The notes: generated by a model from the sequence alone, not told the origin. Shown: positions 1 through 9,710, counted from the first letter of the stretch. The stretch is 64,000 bases of DNA from Natronoplasma sp964602715 (GCA_964602715.1 CAZRSB010000002.1:1-64000); one strand, 5' to 3'. Translations and numbers: made by a program.

Positions 1-53
1 AAATCTCTATCAGCCGACATTGATTTCAAATCTTCTTATTTCGGGATGAAGCC

Positions 54-1085
54 ATGAGTTGGGAAAACTTTTTAAGGTACAGAGGAGGTAGATGGAAGGT
101 AGATGATAAAATGAAGCTTGATTCATTTATAGGAGGAATAGATAGAAGAATACCTAGAATCTATTCTGTTTCCATTGTGGTTTTCATATTATTGGTGGGA
201 TCCATATCATTATCCACTTCTACCATATTTGGAGATGATAATGGAGACGATGAAGTCGAGGTTCCTAAGTGGTATGAAGAGGACACTTGGACTTACTCTG
301 ATAAGATCCCTATGCCTGAAGTCGGTCATGTTGAGACGGTTGTAGATTTAGAAGTTATAGATGAAGATGGCAAAGTTCGCATAGGAAGAGAAGATGGAGA
401 AGATGTCTACGACAGTTATGTAGTCAGAGCCACTCCTTCAGATGAAGGCGAAGAAGAAGAAGAGTTTGAGGAGATAGAGTTCAGACATTGGAAGGAAAAT
501 CTGGCTGAGGTATATCATCATGAACTTGGCCAGGAAGAAGTAGCATATAACCCTCCTATCATCAATTTTGATTTCCCTTTATATGAAGGCAAGGAGTGGG
601 ATAATAATCAAATCGAGGAAACGGTCAGATTTTATTCTGGGTTGGAAGGAGAGGAACCTGCAGACCCTCAGAGATACTATTGGTACTCAGGTCGAGTCGA
701 AGAAACCGGTGTGATGAAAGAAGTTCCGGCAGGGGAATTTGAGACATATATGATAAATCTCACTGTAAATGGATTTGAATTTGAGGGGCAAGACGTAGAA
801 GATGCTATCCTCAAAAGGTATGAAATCTATTATTCTCCTGAAGTAAAAAACGCTGTGTTCACGGAGGTATATGAAACTAGACGGATAGAAGGTGCCCCTA
901 TTGATATACCTGATGAGGAAGATCCGATCCACGAAGATAGTATAGGTAATGAAACATTGATAGACTATGATGTAACTCATGAAGACACAGATGATGACGA
1001 GATCCCTCTTTTTAATGCAGGATTTCTACTGTTGATAATAGTAGGTGCTGGTCTTTTGTACCATAAAAAGAAAAGCAAGACTTAA
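54..1085 (+). CDS. Membrane-anchored extracytoplasmic protein, unknown function
   Basis: Function is not recognised. After a basic N-terminus there is a hydrophobic signal-anchor segment (about residues 36-60), then a very acidic ectodomain of about 260 residues, and a C-terminal transmembrane helix followed by a Lys-rich tail (YHKKKSKT). This is a secreted, doubly anchored or C-anchored topology. The ectodomain has a 'VPAGEFET' stretch followed by 'YYSPEVK', a pattern seen in extracytoplasmic beta-domains of the DUF3108 kind; this link is weak. Its C-terminus resembles that of the two PGF-type proteins nearby but lacks the PGF motif. The start is uncertain: an in-frame ATG at 111, after GGAAGGT, would remove 19 residues and leave a more usual signal peptide. 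It lies 132 nt before the likely start of the next surface-protein gene. Confidence 0.75.
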   Translation: MSWENFLRYRGGRWKVDDKMKLDSFIGGIDRRIPRIYSVSIVVFILLVGSISLSTSTIFGDDNGDDEVEVPKWYEEDTWTYSDKIPMPEVGHVETVVDLEVIDEDGKVRIGREDGEDVYDSYVVRATPSDEGEEEEEFEEIEFRHWKENLAEVYHHELGQEEVAYNPPIINFDFPLYEGKEWDNNQIEETVRFYSGLEGEEPADPQRYYWYSGRVEETGVMKEVPAGEFETYMINLTVNGFEFEGQDVEDAILKRYEIYYSPEVKNAVFTEVYETRRIEGAPIDIPDEEDPIHEDSIGNETLIDYDVTHEDTDDDEIPLFNAGFLLLIIVGAGLLYHKKKSKT

Positions 1086-1217
1086 GTCAATCCTAGTCAA
1101 TAGTGGCTTCTGGTGGTGATGCTGCTTAAAAACCTGTACAGGAGGATTTCGAGGGAAAATATTATTAATAAGCCTGCTTTTTCCCACATCAACAAGGTGG
1201 ATAGTATTAGAAGAGAA

Positions 1218-2222
1218 ATGACGGCAAAGTTAGGAACGTTCTGTTTGGCACTTCTTTTGATCATTTCGGTATCTGCGGCGATAACAGGAACTTTCACAGG
1301 TGCTGAAGCGGATCTACAACCCGAGCAAGAAGAAGATCACTTATTGACGGTAAATTTAGTCGAAGGTGAGGGCAGTATAGAAGTAGAATGGGACGGAGAA
1401 TCACATACTGTTGAAGACGAAGATAGTTTTGAAATATCACATGGTACGGAAGTGACATTGACTGCTGAACCCGATGAGGAAGATGTCGAGATATGGTGGA
1501 CAGGAGCAATCCCAGAGGATGAAAATAGAGAAGATGAGATAACTATAACTATGGATGAAGCTAAAACTGTCAGGGCACGATTTCTTGAAAAAATAAATTT
1601 ATCTTTACAAGTATTTGGCCAAGGAAATGTTACAATTGAATATTGGGATGAAAGAGAAGAGGATTGGCTCGAAGTGGAAGAATCACCAGTATCTAGTGAT
1701 GATGAGATGACTCAACAGGTATGGAAAGGAATAGAATTACGAATAGAAGCAGATCCAGACGAAGATCACAGACTAGAAAGATGGGAAGGAGTACCGTATG
1801 ATGAAGATGAAGAATATTTCGAAATAACCGTCGAAGAAGATTTGGATATAGAAGCACATTTTGAGGAGATACTTTATCAAACATTGGATCTTGAGATCAC
1901 TGATGGAGGAAGAGTAGTAATTCGATGGGTACATGAGGAATATGATATATCTAGGCGGCTTAGTTACTCAGATGATACAGAAATTAGAATTGAGCAAGGT
2001 TCTAAGGTGACATTAGAAGCAGAACCCGAGATGGACTTCGAATTAGTTGAATGGACAGGTGACATAGAAGATACAGATGATATAATCGAGTTTGATATGG
2101 ACAGCGATATGCAAATCACTGCCAATTTTGATGAAGAAAGTAGATTCCCTGGTTTTACAATGACTCTTTTGCTCCCCGCGATCGCACTTGCTGTACTAAT
2201 ATATCATAAAAAAGAGAGATAA
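1218..2222 (+). CDS. Secreted protein with three InlB-type beta repeats and PGF-CTERM-like anchor
   Basis: Likely a cell-surface adhesion or spacer protein. From ATG 1218 the protein begins with a clean signal peptide (MTAKLGTFCLALLLII, then SVSAAITG), which is why I prefer this start; the frame stays open upstream to a GTG at 1113, but that would add a 35-residue basic extension. Three repeats of about 80-95 residues follow, each ending in a pattern like 'WTG..ED..E.ITITMDE...V.A.F', typical of divergent InlB B-repeat (Flg_new_2-like) domains. The C-terminus is PGFT, a hydrophobic stretch and 'YHKKER', matching the archaeal PGF-CTERM sorting-signal plan. The same repeat type recurs in the binding protein at 4727, so the two probably share a surface environment. 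Confidence 0.8.
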   Translation: MTAKLGTFCLALLLIISVSAAITGTFTGAEADLQPEQEEDHLLTVNLVEGEGSIEVEWDGESHTVEDEDSFEISHGTEVTLTAEPDEEDVEIWWTGAIPEDENREDEITITMDEAKTVRARFLEKINLSLQVFGQGNVTIEYWDEREEDWLEVEESPVSSDDEMTQQVWKGIELRIEADPDEDHRLERWEGVPYDEDEEYFEITVEEDLDIEAHFEEILYQTLDLEITDGGRVVIRWVHEEYDISRRLSYSDDTEIRIEQGSKVTLEAEPEMDFELVEWTGDIEDTDDIIEFDMDSDMQITANFDEESRFPGFTMTLLLPAIALAVLIYHKKER

Positions 2223-2240
2223 AACCGATTACACTCCTTC

Positions 2241-2261
2241 AATTTTTCTTTAATTTTTTTT
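2241..2261 (+). terminator. T-rich putative terminator
   Basis: Runs of T (TTTTTCTT, then TTTTTTTT) follow the stop codon of the upstream surface gene by about 20 nt. Archaeal intrinsic termination commonly uses such oligo-T tracts without a hairpin. Confidence 0.4.
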
Positions 2262-2290
2262 ACAAAACAAAACTTTTTGGCTCCTCAACA

Positions 2291-2301
2291 AAATATAAAT
2301 A
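2291..2301 (+). promoter_or_regulatory. TATA box for the beta-propeller gene
   Basis: AAATATAAATA lies about 42 nt before the ATG at 2338, so transcription would start near 2320 and leave a short leader. Confidence 0.5.
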
Positions 2302-2337
2302 ACGCTAAAGAGACTATTCCATGTTATCTTTGATAAA

Positions 2338-3675
2338 ATGATAAAAAAAGAAAAAAAGGTAAGCTTTAAAAGTATATTCTGTATATCAGTAGTTATCATA
2401 TTATCGATTACACTTTTCACACCCGTTTTTGTTGCCGAAGGTCGTCTTTCAGACTCTTCATGGCCGAAGATAAACAGAAACAATCGGAATACTGGTAGAC
2501 TTGAAGAGGGGGAAGAGTTAACAAATCAGACTCAATGGACTTTTGAGACTGGAGATATGATAGACGGGTCACCCGTTATCGGTCCAGATGGATCAATTTA
2601 TATCGGTTCATATGATGGTCATCTTTACGCATTGCGTGAAGATGGTACAGAGATATGGTCTTACAATGCTTCCTCAGCGATCTCATCTACCCCGGTTGTG
2701 GCTGAAAACGGAATGATCTATTTTGTGACAGTAGATGGAGAGTTGTACTCTCTGAACGATGAAGGAGAAAAAAACTGGATGAGAGACGACTTGATCGGTC
2801 GTGGGCGATTTGGCGAAGCAGTGATTTCATCTCCAGTGATAAGAGAGGATGGCAGTATTTTGGTAGCATCACAGGATGTTTATTCGGTTAGACCTGATGG
2901 GACTGAGGAATGGAATTATACACATAAATTCGAGGGTGAAGATACTTCTAGTCCAGGAGTTGTTCAATCTTCTCCAGCTGTAGATGAAGATGGAGACATA
3001 TTCTTTGGTTATAATGTTTACACACCTAATGGTTACATCGGACTCATGATCTCCTTAGATTCAGAGGGAGAGGAAAGATGGGAATACCCTATTAAGGAAG
3101 AAGGTGAATGGGAATTAGGATCATCGATTTTGTCATCTCCCGCATTGAATCAAGATGGAGATATCTATTTTGGATCACACGATGATAGATTGTATTCTCT
3201 AGATAGCGATGGAGAGGAAAGATGGAACTATTCGACTGCTGGGTCGATCAGTTCCTCGCCAGCTCTAGGAGAGGATGGTACGATCTATGTCGGTTCTGAG
3301 GATGGAAACCTATATGCCTTAACTCCTGATGGTGAAAGAGAATGGAATTTTGAAACAGGTGGTGAGGTGTATTCATCGCCTGCTGTCGGACCAGAGGGTA
3401 TGATATATTTTGGTTCTTATGATAATCATACCTATTCTGTTTATCCTAACGGTACAGAGAGATGGAGAGTTGAAACCGGTGATTCGATATTTTCTTCTCC
3501 AGCGTTAGATTCTGATGGAAGACTTTACATCGCTTCTTTCGATCAAAAGATATACTCTATCGGCGAAGCCATAGAAATGGAAGATATTGAGGACGGATCT
3601 CAAATACCTCAGATGGTAATACCTATCATCATAATTATTTTGTTCCTGGTATTACTAGCTCCTTCAAAATCATAA
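2338..3675 (+). CDS. Secreted PQQ-type beta-propeller repeat protein
   Basis: An extracytoplasmic beta-propeller of the PQQ/BamB-like repeat family. These are scaffold or ligand-binding proteins, and no enzyme active site is evident. A signal peptide spans about residues 9-34. I count at least seven blade-type motifs of the form 'LYSLDSDGEERW' or 'LYALTPDGEREW', each followed by 'SSPA...DG.IY.GS'. A C-terminal hydrophobic helix (IPQMVIPIIIIILFLVLL) ends in APSKS, so the protein is probably anchored with the propeller outside the cell. Blades at about residues 245-400 are very similar, suggesting recent internal duplication. It sits among other surface genes, with its own TATA box at 2291. The exact ligand is unknown. 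Confidence 0.85.
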   Translation: MIKKEKKVSFKSIFCISVVIILSITLFTPVFVAEGRLSDSSWPKINRNNRNTGRLEEGEELTNQTQWTFETGDMIDGSPVIGPDGSIYIGSYDGHLYALREDGTEIWSYNASSAISSTPVVAENGMIYFVTVDGELYSLNDEGEKNWMRDDLIGRGRFGEAVISSPVIREDGSILVASQDVYSVRPDGTEEWNYTHKFEGEDTSSPGVVQSSPAVDEDGDIFFGYNVYTPNGYIGLMISLDSEGEERWEYPIKEEGEWELGSSILSSPALNQDGDIYFGSHDDRLYSLDSDGEERWNYSTAGSISSSPALGEDGTIYVGSEDGNLYALTPDGEREWNFETGGEVYSSPAVGPEGMIYFGSYDNHTYSVYPNGTERWRVETGDSIFSSPALDSDGRLYIASFDQKIYSIGEAIEMEDIEDGSQIPQMVIPIIIIILFLVLLAPSKS

Positions 3676-3772
3676 ACGTATAAGTAAAGATATAATTAGG
3701 AATCAGTGTTTGTCTCATCAAAAAGTATAATAGTGAGATTCTTTCAATGTTCTTATTGAGATTGAAACAACT

Positions 3773-4438
3773 ATGAGGCAAACTATCATCCTATATGGGC
3801 TATACCTCATCTATTATTTTTTAATACCAATAGTACCACTGATACTTGTATGGATGATATGGAAAAAGGATGGATACATAAGGAATCTAAAGAGTTATGG
3901 GGACCAAAGAACTAAAAAGAGTGAAGAAACCATAAGAAAAAACGAAAGGACTCTAAAAAAGTTACAGATTGGATTGGTGATTTTCATTGTATTATCAATA
4001 CCTGCTATCAATTTCACTTTTTATGGTATTCAGGAAGAATCTATGGATAGGCAGCGCGTAGTCCGTGGTGCATTTGGCGAATCGCAAATATTCCATCCCT
4101 TGGAAGCACAATTCGGTCCCAGCTCTGATGTCGACTCAGTGTTAGAAAGTATGAGAGAAGATACCCGACTGGATTGGCACGTGGATGAGATAGAAGAAAC
4201 AATAGATTTGGATGAGATAAGTCATATACCCGGTAGGTTAACTGCTTATTATCTCACCAAACGTGAACCCAGAAGAGAAAAAATAGTACTCACCTATAGT
4301 TACTATTCTCCAGTACCAATAACAAGAATCTACGGTTTCCGTCTCTTGGAAGTCGATTCAGAAGAACATTTAGATCTAGCTGAAGAAAAAACTATATTTT
4401 ATCCAAGGGATCCTGCAAATGCGGACCCGTTTGATTAG
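3773..4438 (+). CDS. Two-helix membrane protein, unknown
   Basis: Not recognised. Two hydrophobic segments (about residues 5-29 and 65-86) are separated by a basic, Lys-rich cytoplasmic loop of about 35 residues. The C-terminal 135 residues are hydrophilic and probably outside. They include 'RQRVVRGAFGES' and a run of Asp/Glu-rich helices. There is no catalytic motif. The gene stands between the beta-propeller and the solute-binding protein, in the same direction. It is preceded by about 100 nt of A/T-rich DNA and followed by 288 nt of A/T-rich intergenic DNA in which I see only the promoter at 4681. Confidence 0.6.
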   Translation: MRQTIILYGLYLIYYFLIPIVPLILVWMIWKKDGYIRNLKSYGDQRTKKSEETIRKNERTLKKLQIGLVIFIVLSIPAINFTFYGIQEESMDRQRVVRGAFGESQIFHPLEAQFGPSSDVDSVLESMREDTRLDWHVDEIEETIDLDEISHIPGRLTAYYLTKREPRREKIVLTYSYYSPVPITRIYGFRLLEVDSEEHLDLAEEKTIFYPRDPANADPFD

Positions 4439-4680
4439 TTCGACTGAATAGAACAAGAATTTATTAAAATACAAATATACGAAATGTACTTGAAATCTCA
4501 AGCCTGTTCTCTATTGATTTAATTCATACTCGAATATTTGTTCACTGATTTTAGTTGAATTTCTAGCTTTTTAAAATAAGCTAATATACAAATATATGAG
4601 ATAGAGACGAAAAGCAATCCTGAAAATATTAGCAAATTTGTTAATTTTCATTTAAATAATATCATGCGAAAATGAGTAAA

Positions 4681-4690
4681 CTATAAATAC
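4681..4690 (+). promoter_or_regulatory. TATA box of the solute-binding protein gene
   Basis: CTATAAATAC is a strong archaeal TATA box 37-46 nt before the ATG at 4727. It is followed by a purine-rich Shine-Dalgarno (GCGAGGTAGA, 4711-4720), which supports both the start and independent transcription. Confidence 0.6.
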
Positions 4691-4726
4691 CTCGAAAACT
4701 CATTACGATAGCGAGGTAGAAAACAA

Positions 4727-7700
4727 ATGAATTGGAAAAAAATACTATCTTTAGCGATAGTATCGATTTTAGTATTCAGTGTACTAGTGAGTTTAGGCAC
4801 ACCCGTAAGTGCTGACGAGCCAGGTGAACCCGTAAATGAGGTGAGTTTTGACACCACATTAGAGATGTCAGAAGGCGCAGCTGCAGCTGCAGAGGGAAAT
4901 GCACATATCTTCATGCACGCTGTAGATGGAGATGTATATCAGGGACTTCCATCAGATATTCTAGCTAACCTAGATCACTGGGAAGTCTTTGGTGGATATA
5001 ATCCATGGCTGATAAATCCTGCCCACGAAGGGAACGGTACATCGGAAGCATTGGCCGCAGTAGATGAAGGATGGATAGACGATACCGATGAGATCAATTA
5101 CCTTGCGCACAGTACAGAAGAAGGTTGGACGGTAAATCCGTTTGCCTGCAACGACTTCAGATTCTCTCTGCAGTACTTAGACAGAGTAGGAATGATAGAG
5201 GATCTTTTGGATGGGTTCGGTGAACCTAGATGGGGATCTTTCCTTTCTAGTTCCGACCTTTGGATGGAAGAATTCTATCCCGAGATAAACGAACCGTATG
5301 GACTAACCGGTGAAGGAAACGAAGATCTGATGTGGGATATGTTGGAGTATTCATTAGAAAATATGAAAGACAATATAGCCTTCGGTGAGTTCGAAGGAAC
5401 TATAGGTGATGAATGGACTTATACAAACCCAGATGGTGAAACACACGATATCGAGATAAGAATACCCGCAAGAGTTGAAGACTGGAGAATGGAAAAAGGA
5501 TATTGGACTGAAGATCTGATGCAAGAAATAGGATTTGAGACACACGTAGAGCCAGTTGATTTAGCTGGTGCTTTACCAATGATGCAGGGTGCATCCGACG
5601 AATACGACAATCTAGAATGGCATGTATTCATGTCAGGTTGGATCTCTACTGCTATAACAGCTTATCATCATTGGGGCAATGCGCACATGTTCTATCCGTG
5701 GTATGCTATGGAACCTGTTGGTCACGCGCAGCCAGAAGGACACTGGAGTTATGGTGAAGAGGCTTTAGATAACCCGATAGGACCATCTGACGAATTCAGA
5801 GAAGAATATGAGTTGCCTGAGGAACGACCATTCGAAACTTTAGGAGATGCCAATGAAAGATCAGATGAGCTAACTGATGGTATTGTAGAAGATGAAGAGG
5901 AGTATATGGAAGATATGGTAAGATTAGAATCGGCTGGTGTACAAGAATCAGTGAATTTCTTCCTTGTATCGACGTTAGACTTCTATCCGTACAATCCAGA
6001 GATTATGGAAACCGCTGTTCCTGAAGCTGTAGCGGGATATGACACCTATTTTGGTCCAAGGACGATGAGAACTTATGAAGAACATGGTTGGGACGCAGGT
6101 GACTTCCAAGGCATCATAATGACCGGTGAAGCGCAACCATATATGGATCCATGGAATGTTTATGGAGGTTCTGACGACGTCTACGGTGAATATCAGAGAA
6201 GATTTTTGCGAGAATATTCAGATTGGGCTCATCCACAGACAGGAGAATACATGCAGTTAGGTAATTACTGGGAATCCGAACTTAGTGATGAAAACAGACT
6301 GCAGGTCTTCGAGAGACATGGTGATATAGACTCGTTATATGATGTGGAAGAAACCCATGATATACCAGAGGACGCTGTAAAATATGTGCCTGGCGAAGAG
6401 AGATGGATGACTGCGGAAGAGATGTTAGAGCTCGATCCTGATGAATTTGAATTGGACTATTTAGAAGATCTAGAGACCGATCTGAAGGTAACGATGGATA
6501 TACATGATTACTATCAATACCATGCGCCAGATGGTTGGGAGCCTGCTGATTTCGATCTGAGTCATGTGATGTTCAACTGGGCTAGAGTTAGGGAACTTGG
6601 AGATGAGGAAGGACCATTCCACTCTGAAACAGCAGATCTCAACAGAGGTGCTTGGGATCAAACTTACGCGTTCGAATTTGATGAGGAGAAAGGAACTTTC
6701 ACCATATACGGTGATTATGAAATGCCAGTAGATAGATTGATAGGCAATTTCTTTTCAACTTTACCAGAAGTTCATCCAACGACTTACTGGGGATTCGACT
6801 ACTTACATGATTCTCCTGATTACGCTTATGAGGCAGGTGAATGGGATCAAATACACCAGCTGATCGACCGTCACTGTCAGGACATGCTTGATGAGCTTGA
6901 TGAATGGTATGACATGCTACCCCCGATGCTGGACGCTGACAATATACCGGAAGAATGGCAGGATGCTCTTGCCTGGGATCTAGATGAATGGCAGGAATCT
7001 ATAGACTATGTTGAAGCGTTTATTGATGAGAGAGAACATGCATTCCTAAGCATTGGACCATTTGAGTTGCTGTATTACGATGAAGACGATCACGAGATGG
7101 ATATTCAGCGATTCGAACACTATGGATATCCACAGCCAGGTGAATCGGCCTATGATGTATTAGAAAGAGCAGGTATACCAGAGGACGAATGGGATGATCA
7201 CGTTGTTGATGGAATGGGCGACCATGTGTTTGAGTACGGTTACTGGACTGAACAATTCCACATTGAAGATGTCGACTTCCTTGATGTTTCAGCTCCAGCC
7301 AGTGTAGACGCTGGATCTACGTTTAACATCGGAGCAGAAGCTACATGGGAGACCTTGTTCCCAGAACCAGGTCAGGCCAATCTAGAGCATATCTTCGATT
7401 ATCGTTTCACCATCAGAGATTCTGTGATGGGCGAAGAACTTCTAGTAATCGGTAGTGAAGATATTGATGCGGAACATTTAGACCTTAGTAGTACTTTTGA
7501 CGCTTTTGATGTACTCGCTGATCTACCGGCAGGAGAGTACCATATCCAGTTCGAGATACAGGTAGAAGAAGGAGATCCGTGGGCACATGAGGCCATACCT
7601 ATAGTTTTCGACGCACCAGCAGCACAGATAGAAGGAGATATGGAAGTTGATCCAGCTGATGAGATAGAAGCAGGAGAAACGGCGACGATAACAGCAGACG

Positions 7701-9466
7701 TAGAAAACATTGTAGATGTAGATGCTGAACTTCAGATATGGATCGATGGATACGGAGTCGGAGAGATGATCCACACAGAAATGATATCACCGGGAGAACA
7801 CACCATCGAAGTCGAGCACACATTTGAGGCTCCGGCTAGGATGAGTCAGATCCAGCTTCACGATGTCGGCGGCTTCCAGTTCGTAGATGAAGTTGAAGAA
7901 TATGAGGTATACGAAGTCTATGAATTAGAGACAGCTTCGACAGAAGGTGGAGAAGTAGTCGCACCTGGAGAAGGAACATTTGAAGAGAAGACAACCCTTG
8001 AGAGGGATGATGACGCTGAAGATGATGACGCTGAAGAATATATAGTTGTCAATCCTGTGGTAGACTTAGCAGCAGAAGCAGAAGACGGCTATACGTTCTA
8101 TGGATGGACAGACGATGTAGATGGTGCTGATGTAGCACAGATAGCTGATCCAGCAGCCGCAGATACAGAGATCACGATGGTAGATGATCATTCTATTACA
8201 GCTGTATTCGAAGAAGAAAGACCAGACTTTGTGATAACGGACTTCGAAGTCGATCCAGTAGAAGGAGACATCCCACTTGAAGTGACTATAACCGCTGAGA
8301 TAGAGAACGTCGGCGACGCCGAGGGAACTATAGCTTTAGAAACTGATGATGTAGAGATCAACAGTTGGGCCCTCGCACCTGGTGAGGACGCAACAGTAGA
8401 CGAAACATACACCTACGAAGAAGAAGGTGTGTATGAAGTTCTCCTCGGTGAAGAAAGGATAGAGGTAGTGGCAGGAGATATAGAGACCTTCGAGCTTACC
8501 ATAAACGCAGAAGATGGCGGTACGACCGATCCTGAGCCGGATACGTACACTCATGAAGAAGGCGCCGAAGTCACGGTAAAAGCGATCCCGGACGAAGGTT
8601 ATGTCTTCGACGAATGGACAGGCGACTACGAAGGAGAGGACGAAGAGATCACCGTAACCATGGACGATGACAAGGAGATAACGGCCCACTTCGAGGCTGA
8701 AGAGTATGAATTGACCATCGATATCGAAGGCGAAGGCACTACCGATCCTGAAGCAGGTACACATTCCTATGATTACGGAGAAGAAGTGACGGTAACAGCT
8801 GAAGCAGCTGATGGATGGGAATTCGTTGAATGGACAGGAGATTACGAAGGAGAAGACGAAGAGATCACGATCACGATGGACGAAGACAAAGAAGTAACAG
8901 CCGTATTCGAAGAGATACCGACCTATGAACTTACAGTGGAGATAGAAGGCGAAGGCGAAGTAGATATAGATCCAGATGAAGATGAATACGAAGAAGGAAC
9001 AGATGTAACATTGACAGCAGACGCAGACGAACATTGGTATTTTGCTGAGTGGACAGGAGATTACGAAGGAGAAGATGAAGAGATAACCATCACGATGGAC
9101 GAAGATAAGGATATAACAGCTGTATTCGAAGAGAGCACTTACTCACTCACATTCGAAGTTATAGATGATGATGACGAAGATCCGATAGAAGATGCAGAGA
9201 TAGTCCTAGAAAAAGATGGCGAAGAGTGGGAAGGAGAAACTGACGAAGACGGAATTTACACCTTTACAGATCTCGAACCAGGCAACTACGAGTGGGAAGT
9301 AAGCCACGATGATTACGAGTCCGAAGACGGCGAAATAGACCTAACTGAAGATACCACGATAACGGTGGAACTAGAAGAGGACGTTGGAATACCAGGATTC
9401 ACAGTAGCACTGTTAGCAGTATCTGCATTCATAGCAGTTGCTATCTATTCCAAAAAGAAACAATAA
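4727..9466 (+). CDS. Giant surface-anchored peptide-type (family 5) solute-binding protein with CARDB, InlB and CnaB-like modules
   Basis: The extracellular substrate receptor of a Dpp/Opp-type ABC importer, by family resemblance and by position upstream of permease and ATPase genes. Residues 1-29 form a signal peptide ending VSADEP, with no lipobox cysteine. Residues about 30-845 resemble SBP_bac_5 (oligopeptide/nickel-type) receptors, longer than the usual 500-600. Then come about two Ig/CARDB-like domains (850-1060), an InlB-like repeat (1065-1163), a CARDB domain (1168-1252), three near-identical InlB-type repeats (1257-1469), and a CnaB/SdrD-like domain (1472-1552) with 'TDEDGIYTFTDLEPGNYEW'. 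The C-terminus is PGFT, a hydrophobic stretch and YSKKKQ, a PGF-CTERM-like anchor. The start is fixed by the TATA box and Shine-Dalgarno just upstream. The acidity is extreme. Substrate specificity cannot be read; peptides are the best guess. Confidence 0.85.
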   Translation: MNWKKILSLAIVSILVFSVLVSLGTPVSADEPGEPVNEVSFDTTLEMSEGAAAAAEGNAHIFMHAVDGDVYQGLPSDILANLDHWEVFGGYNPWLINPAHEGNGTSEALAAVDEGWIDDTDEINYLAHSTEEGWTVNPFACNDFRFSLQYLDRVGMIEDLLDGFGEPRWGSFLSSSDLWMEEFYPEINEPYGLTGEGNEDLMWDMLEYSLENMKDNIAFGEFEGTIGDEWTYTNPDGETHDIEIRIPARVEDWRMEKGYWTEDLMQEIGFETHVEPVDLAGALPMMQGASDEYDNLEWHVFMSGWISTAITAYHHWGNAHMFYPWYAMEPVGHAQPEGHWSYGEEALDNPIGPSDEFREEYELPEERPFETLGDANERSDELTDGIVEDEEEYMEDMVRLESAGVQESVNFFLVSTLDFYPYNPEIMETAVPEAVAGYDTYFGPRTMRTYEEHGWDAGDFQGIIMTGEAQPYMDPWNVYGGSDDVYGEYQRRFLREYSDWAHPQTGEYMQLGNYWESELSDENRLQVFERHGDIDSLYDVEETHDIPEDAVKYVPGEERWMTAEEMLELDPDEFELDYLEDLETDLKVTMDIHDYYQYHAPDGWEPADFDLSHVMFNWARVRELGDEEGPFHSETADLNRGAWDQTYAFEFDEEKGTFTIYGDYEMPVDRLIGNFFSTLPEVHPTTYWGFDYLHDSPDYAYEAGEWDQIHQLIDRHCQDMLDELDEWYDMLPPMLDADNIPEEWQDALAWDLDEWQESIDYVEAFIDEREHAFLSIGPFELLYYDEDDHEMDIQRFEHYGYPQPGESAYDVLERAGIPEDEWDDHVVDGMGDHVFEYGYWTEQFHIEDVDFLDVSAPASVDAGSTFNIGAEATWETLFPEPGQANLEHIFDYRFTIRDSVMGEELLVIGSEDIDAEHLDLSSTFDAFDVLADLPAGEYHIQFEIQVEEGDPWAHEAIPIVFDAPAAQIEGDMEVDPADEIEAGETATITADVENIVDVDAELQIWIDGYGVGEMIHTEMISPGEHTIEVEHTFEAPARMSQIQLHDVGGFQFVDEVEEYEVYEVYELETASTEGGEVVAPGEGTFEEKTTLERDDDAEDDDAEEYIVVNPVVDLAAEAEDGYTFYGWTDDVDGADVAQIADPAAADTEITMVDDHSITAVFEEERPDFVITDFEVDPVEGDIPLEVTITAEIENVGDAEGTIALETDDVEINSWALAPGEDATVDETYTYEEEGVYEVLLGEERIEVVAGDIETFELTINAEDGGTTDPEPDTYTHEEGAEVTVKAIPDEGYVFDEWTGDYEGEDEEITVTMDDDKEITAHFEAEEYELTIDIEGEGTTDPEAGTHSYDYGEEVTVTAEAADGWEFVEWTGDYEGEDEEITITMDEDKEVTAVFEEIPTYELTVEIEGEGEVDIDPDEDEYEEGTDVTLTADADEHWYFAEWTGDYEGEDEEITITMDEDKDITAVFEESTYSLTFEVIDDDDEDPIEDAEIVLEKDGEEWEGETDEDGIYTFTDLEPGNYEWEVSHDDYESEDGEIDLTEDTTITVELEEDVGIPGFTVALLAVSAFIAVAIYSKKKQ
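8494..9130 (+). repeat. Three tandem in-gene repeats of about 216-219 bp
   Basis: The TGGACAGG(A/C)GA core recurs at 8615, 8831 and 9050, giving periods of 216 and 219 nt. It is followed each time by nearly the same 70 nt encoding 'YEGEDEEITITMDEDK'. Similarity at nucleotide level, not only in protein, implies recent duplication or gene conversion. Confidence 0.85.
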
Positions 9467-9494
9467 AAACTAGAGAAAAACAAAAACCCTAAAA

Positions 9495-9528
9495 CCCTTT
9501 CTTTATCTTTTTAATTATTTTAAAATCA
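9495..9528 (+). terminator. T-rich putative terminator after the binding-protein gene
   Basis: Pyrimidine-rich CCTTTCTTTATCTTTTTAA and a further T-rich run follow the stop codon at 9466 by about 30 nt. The rest of 9467-9744 (278 nt) is A/T-rich with no gene visible. Confidence 0.35.
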
Positions 9529-9710
9529 ACTAATCAATCTGCTTTTTTAGAGTCAAGGATAAATAATCTAGAGGATATTTATAGCGTGAATCACATTTGA
9601 TTTAGAATTCTTTTTTACAAATCCAATGTTTTCCAAACATATTGGTTTAAAATCTATAGTGTTTAAAACATATAGTAAATATGAAACATCTCATTTTGAG
9701 AACAGCAACA

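Noticed and set aside
54..1085. PGF-CTERM signal on the first surface protein
   Set aside because: It has a C-terminal helix and Lys-rich tail, but the residues before it (IPLFNAGF) do not give the PGF motif.
8336..9034. Long minus-strand ORF (232 codons) opposite the binding protein
   Set aside because: A shadow of the Glu/Asp-rich repeats; the sequence is Tyr/Phe/Cys-rich low complexity, and the sense gene is well supported.
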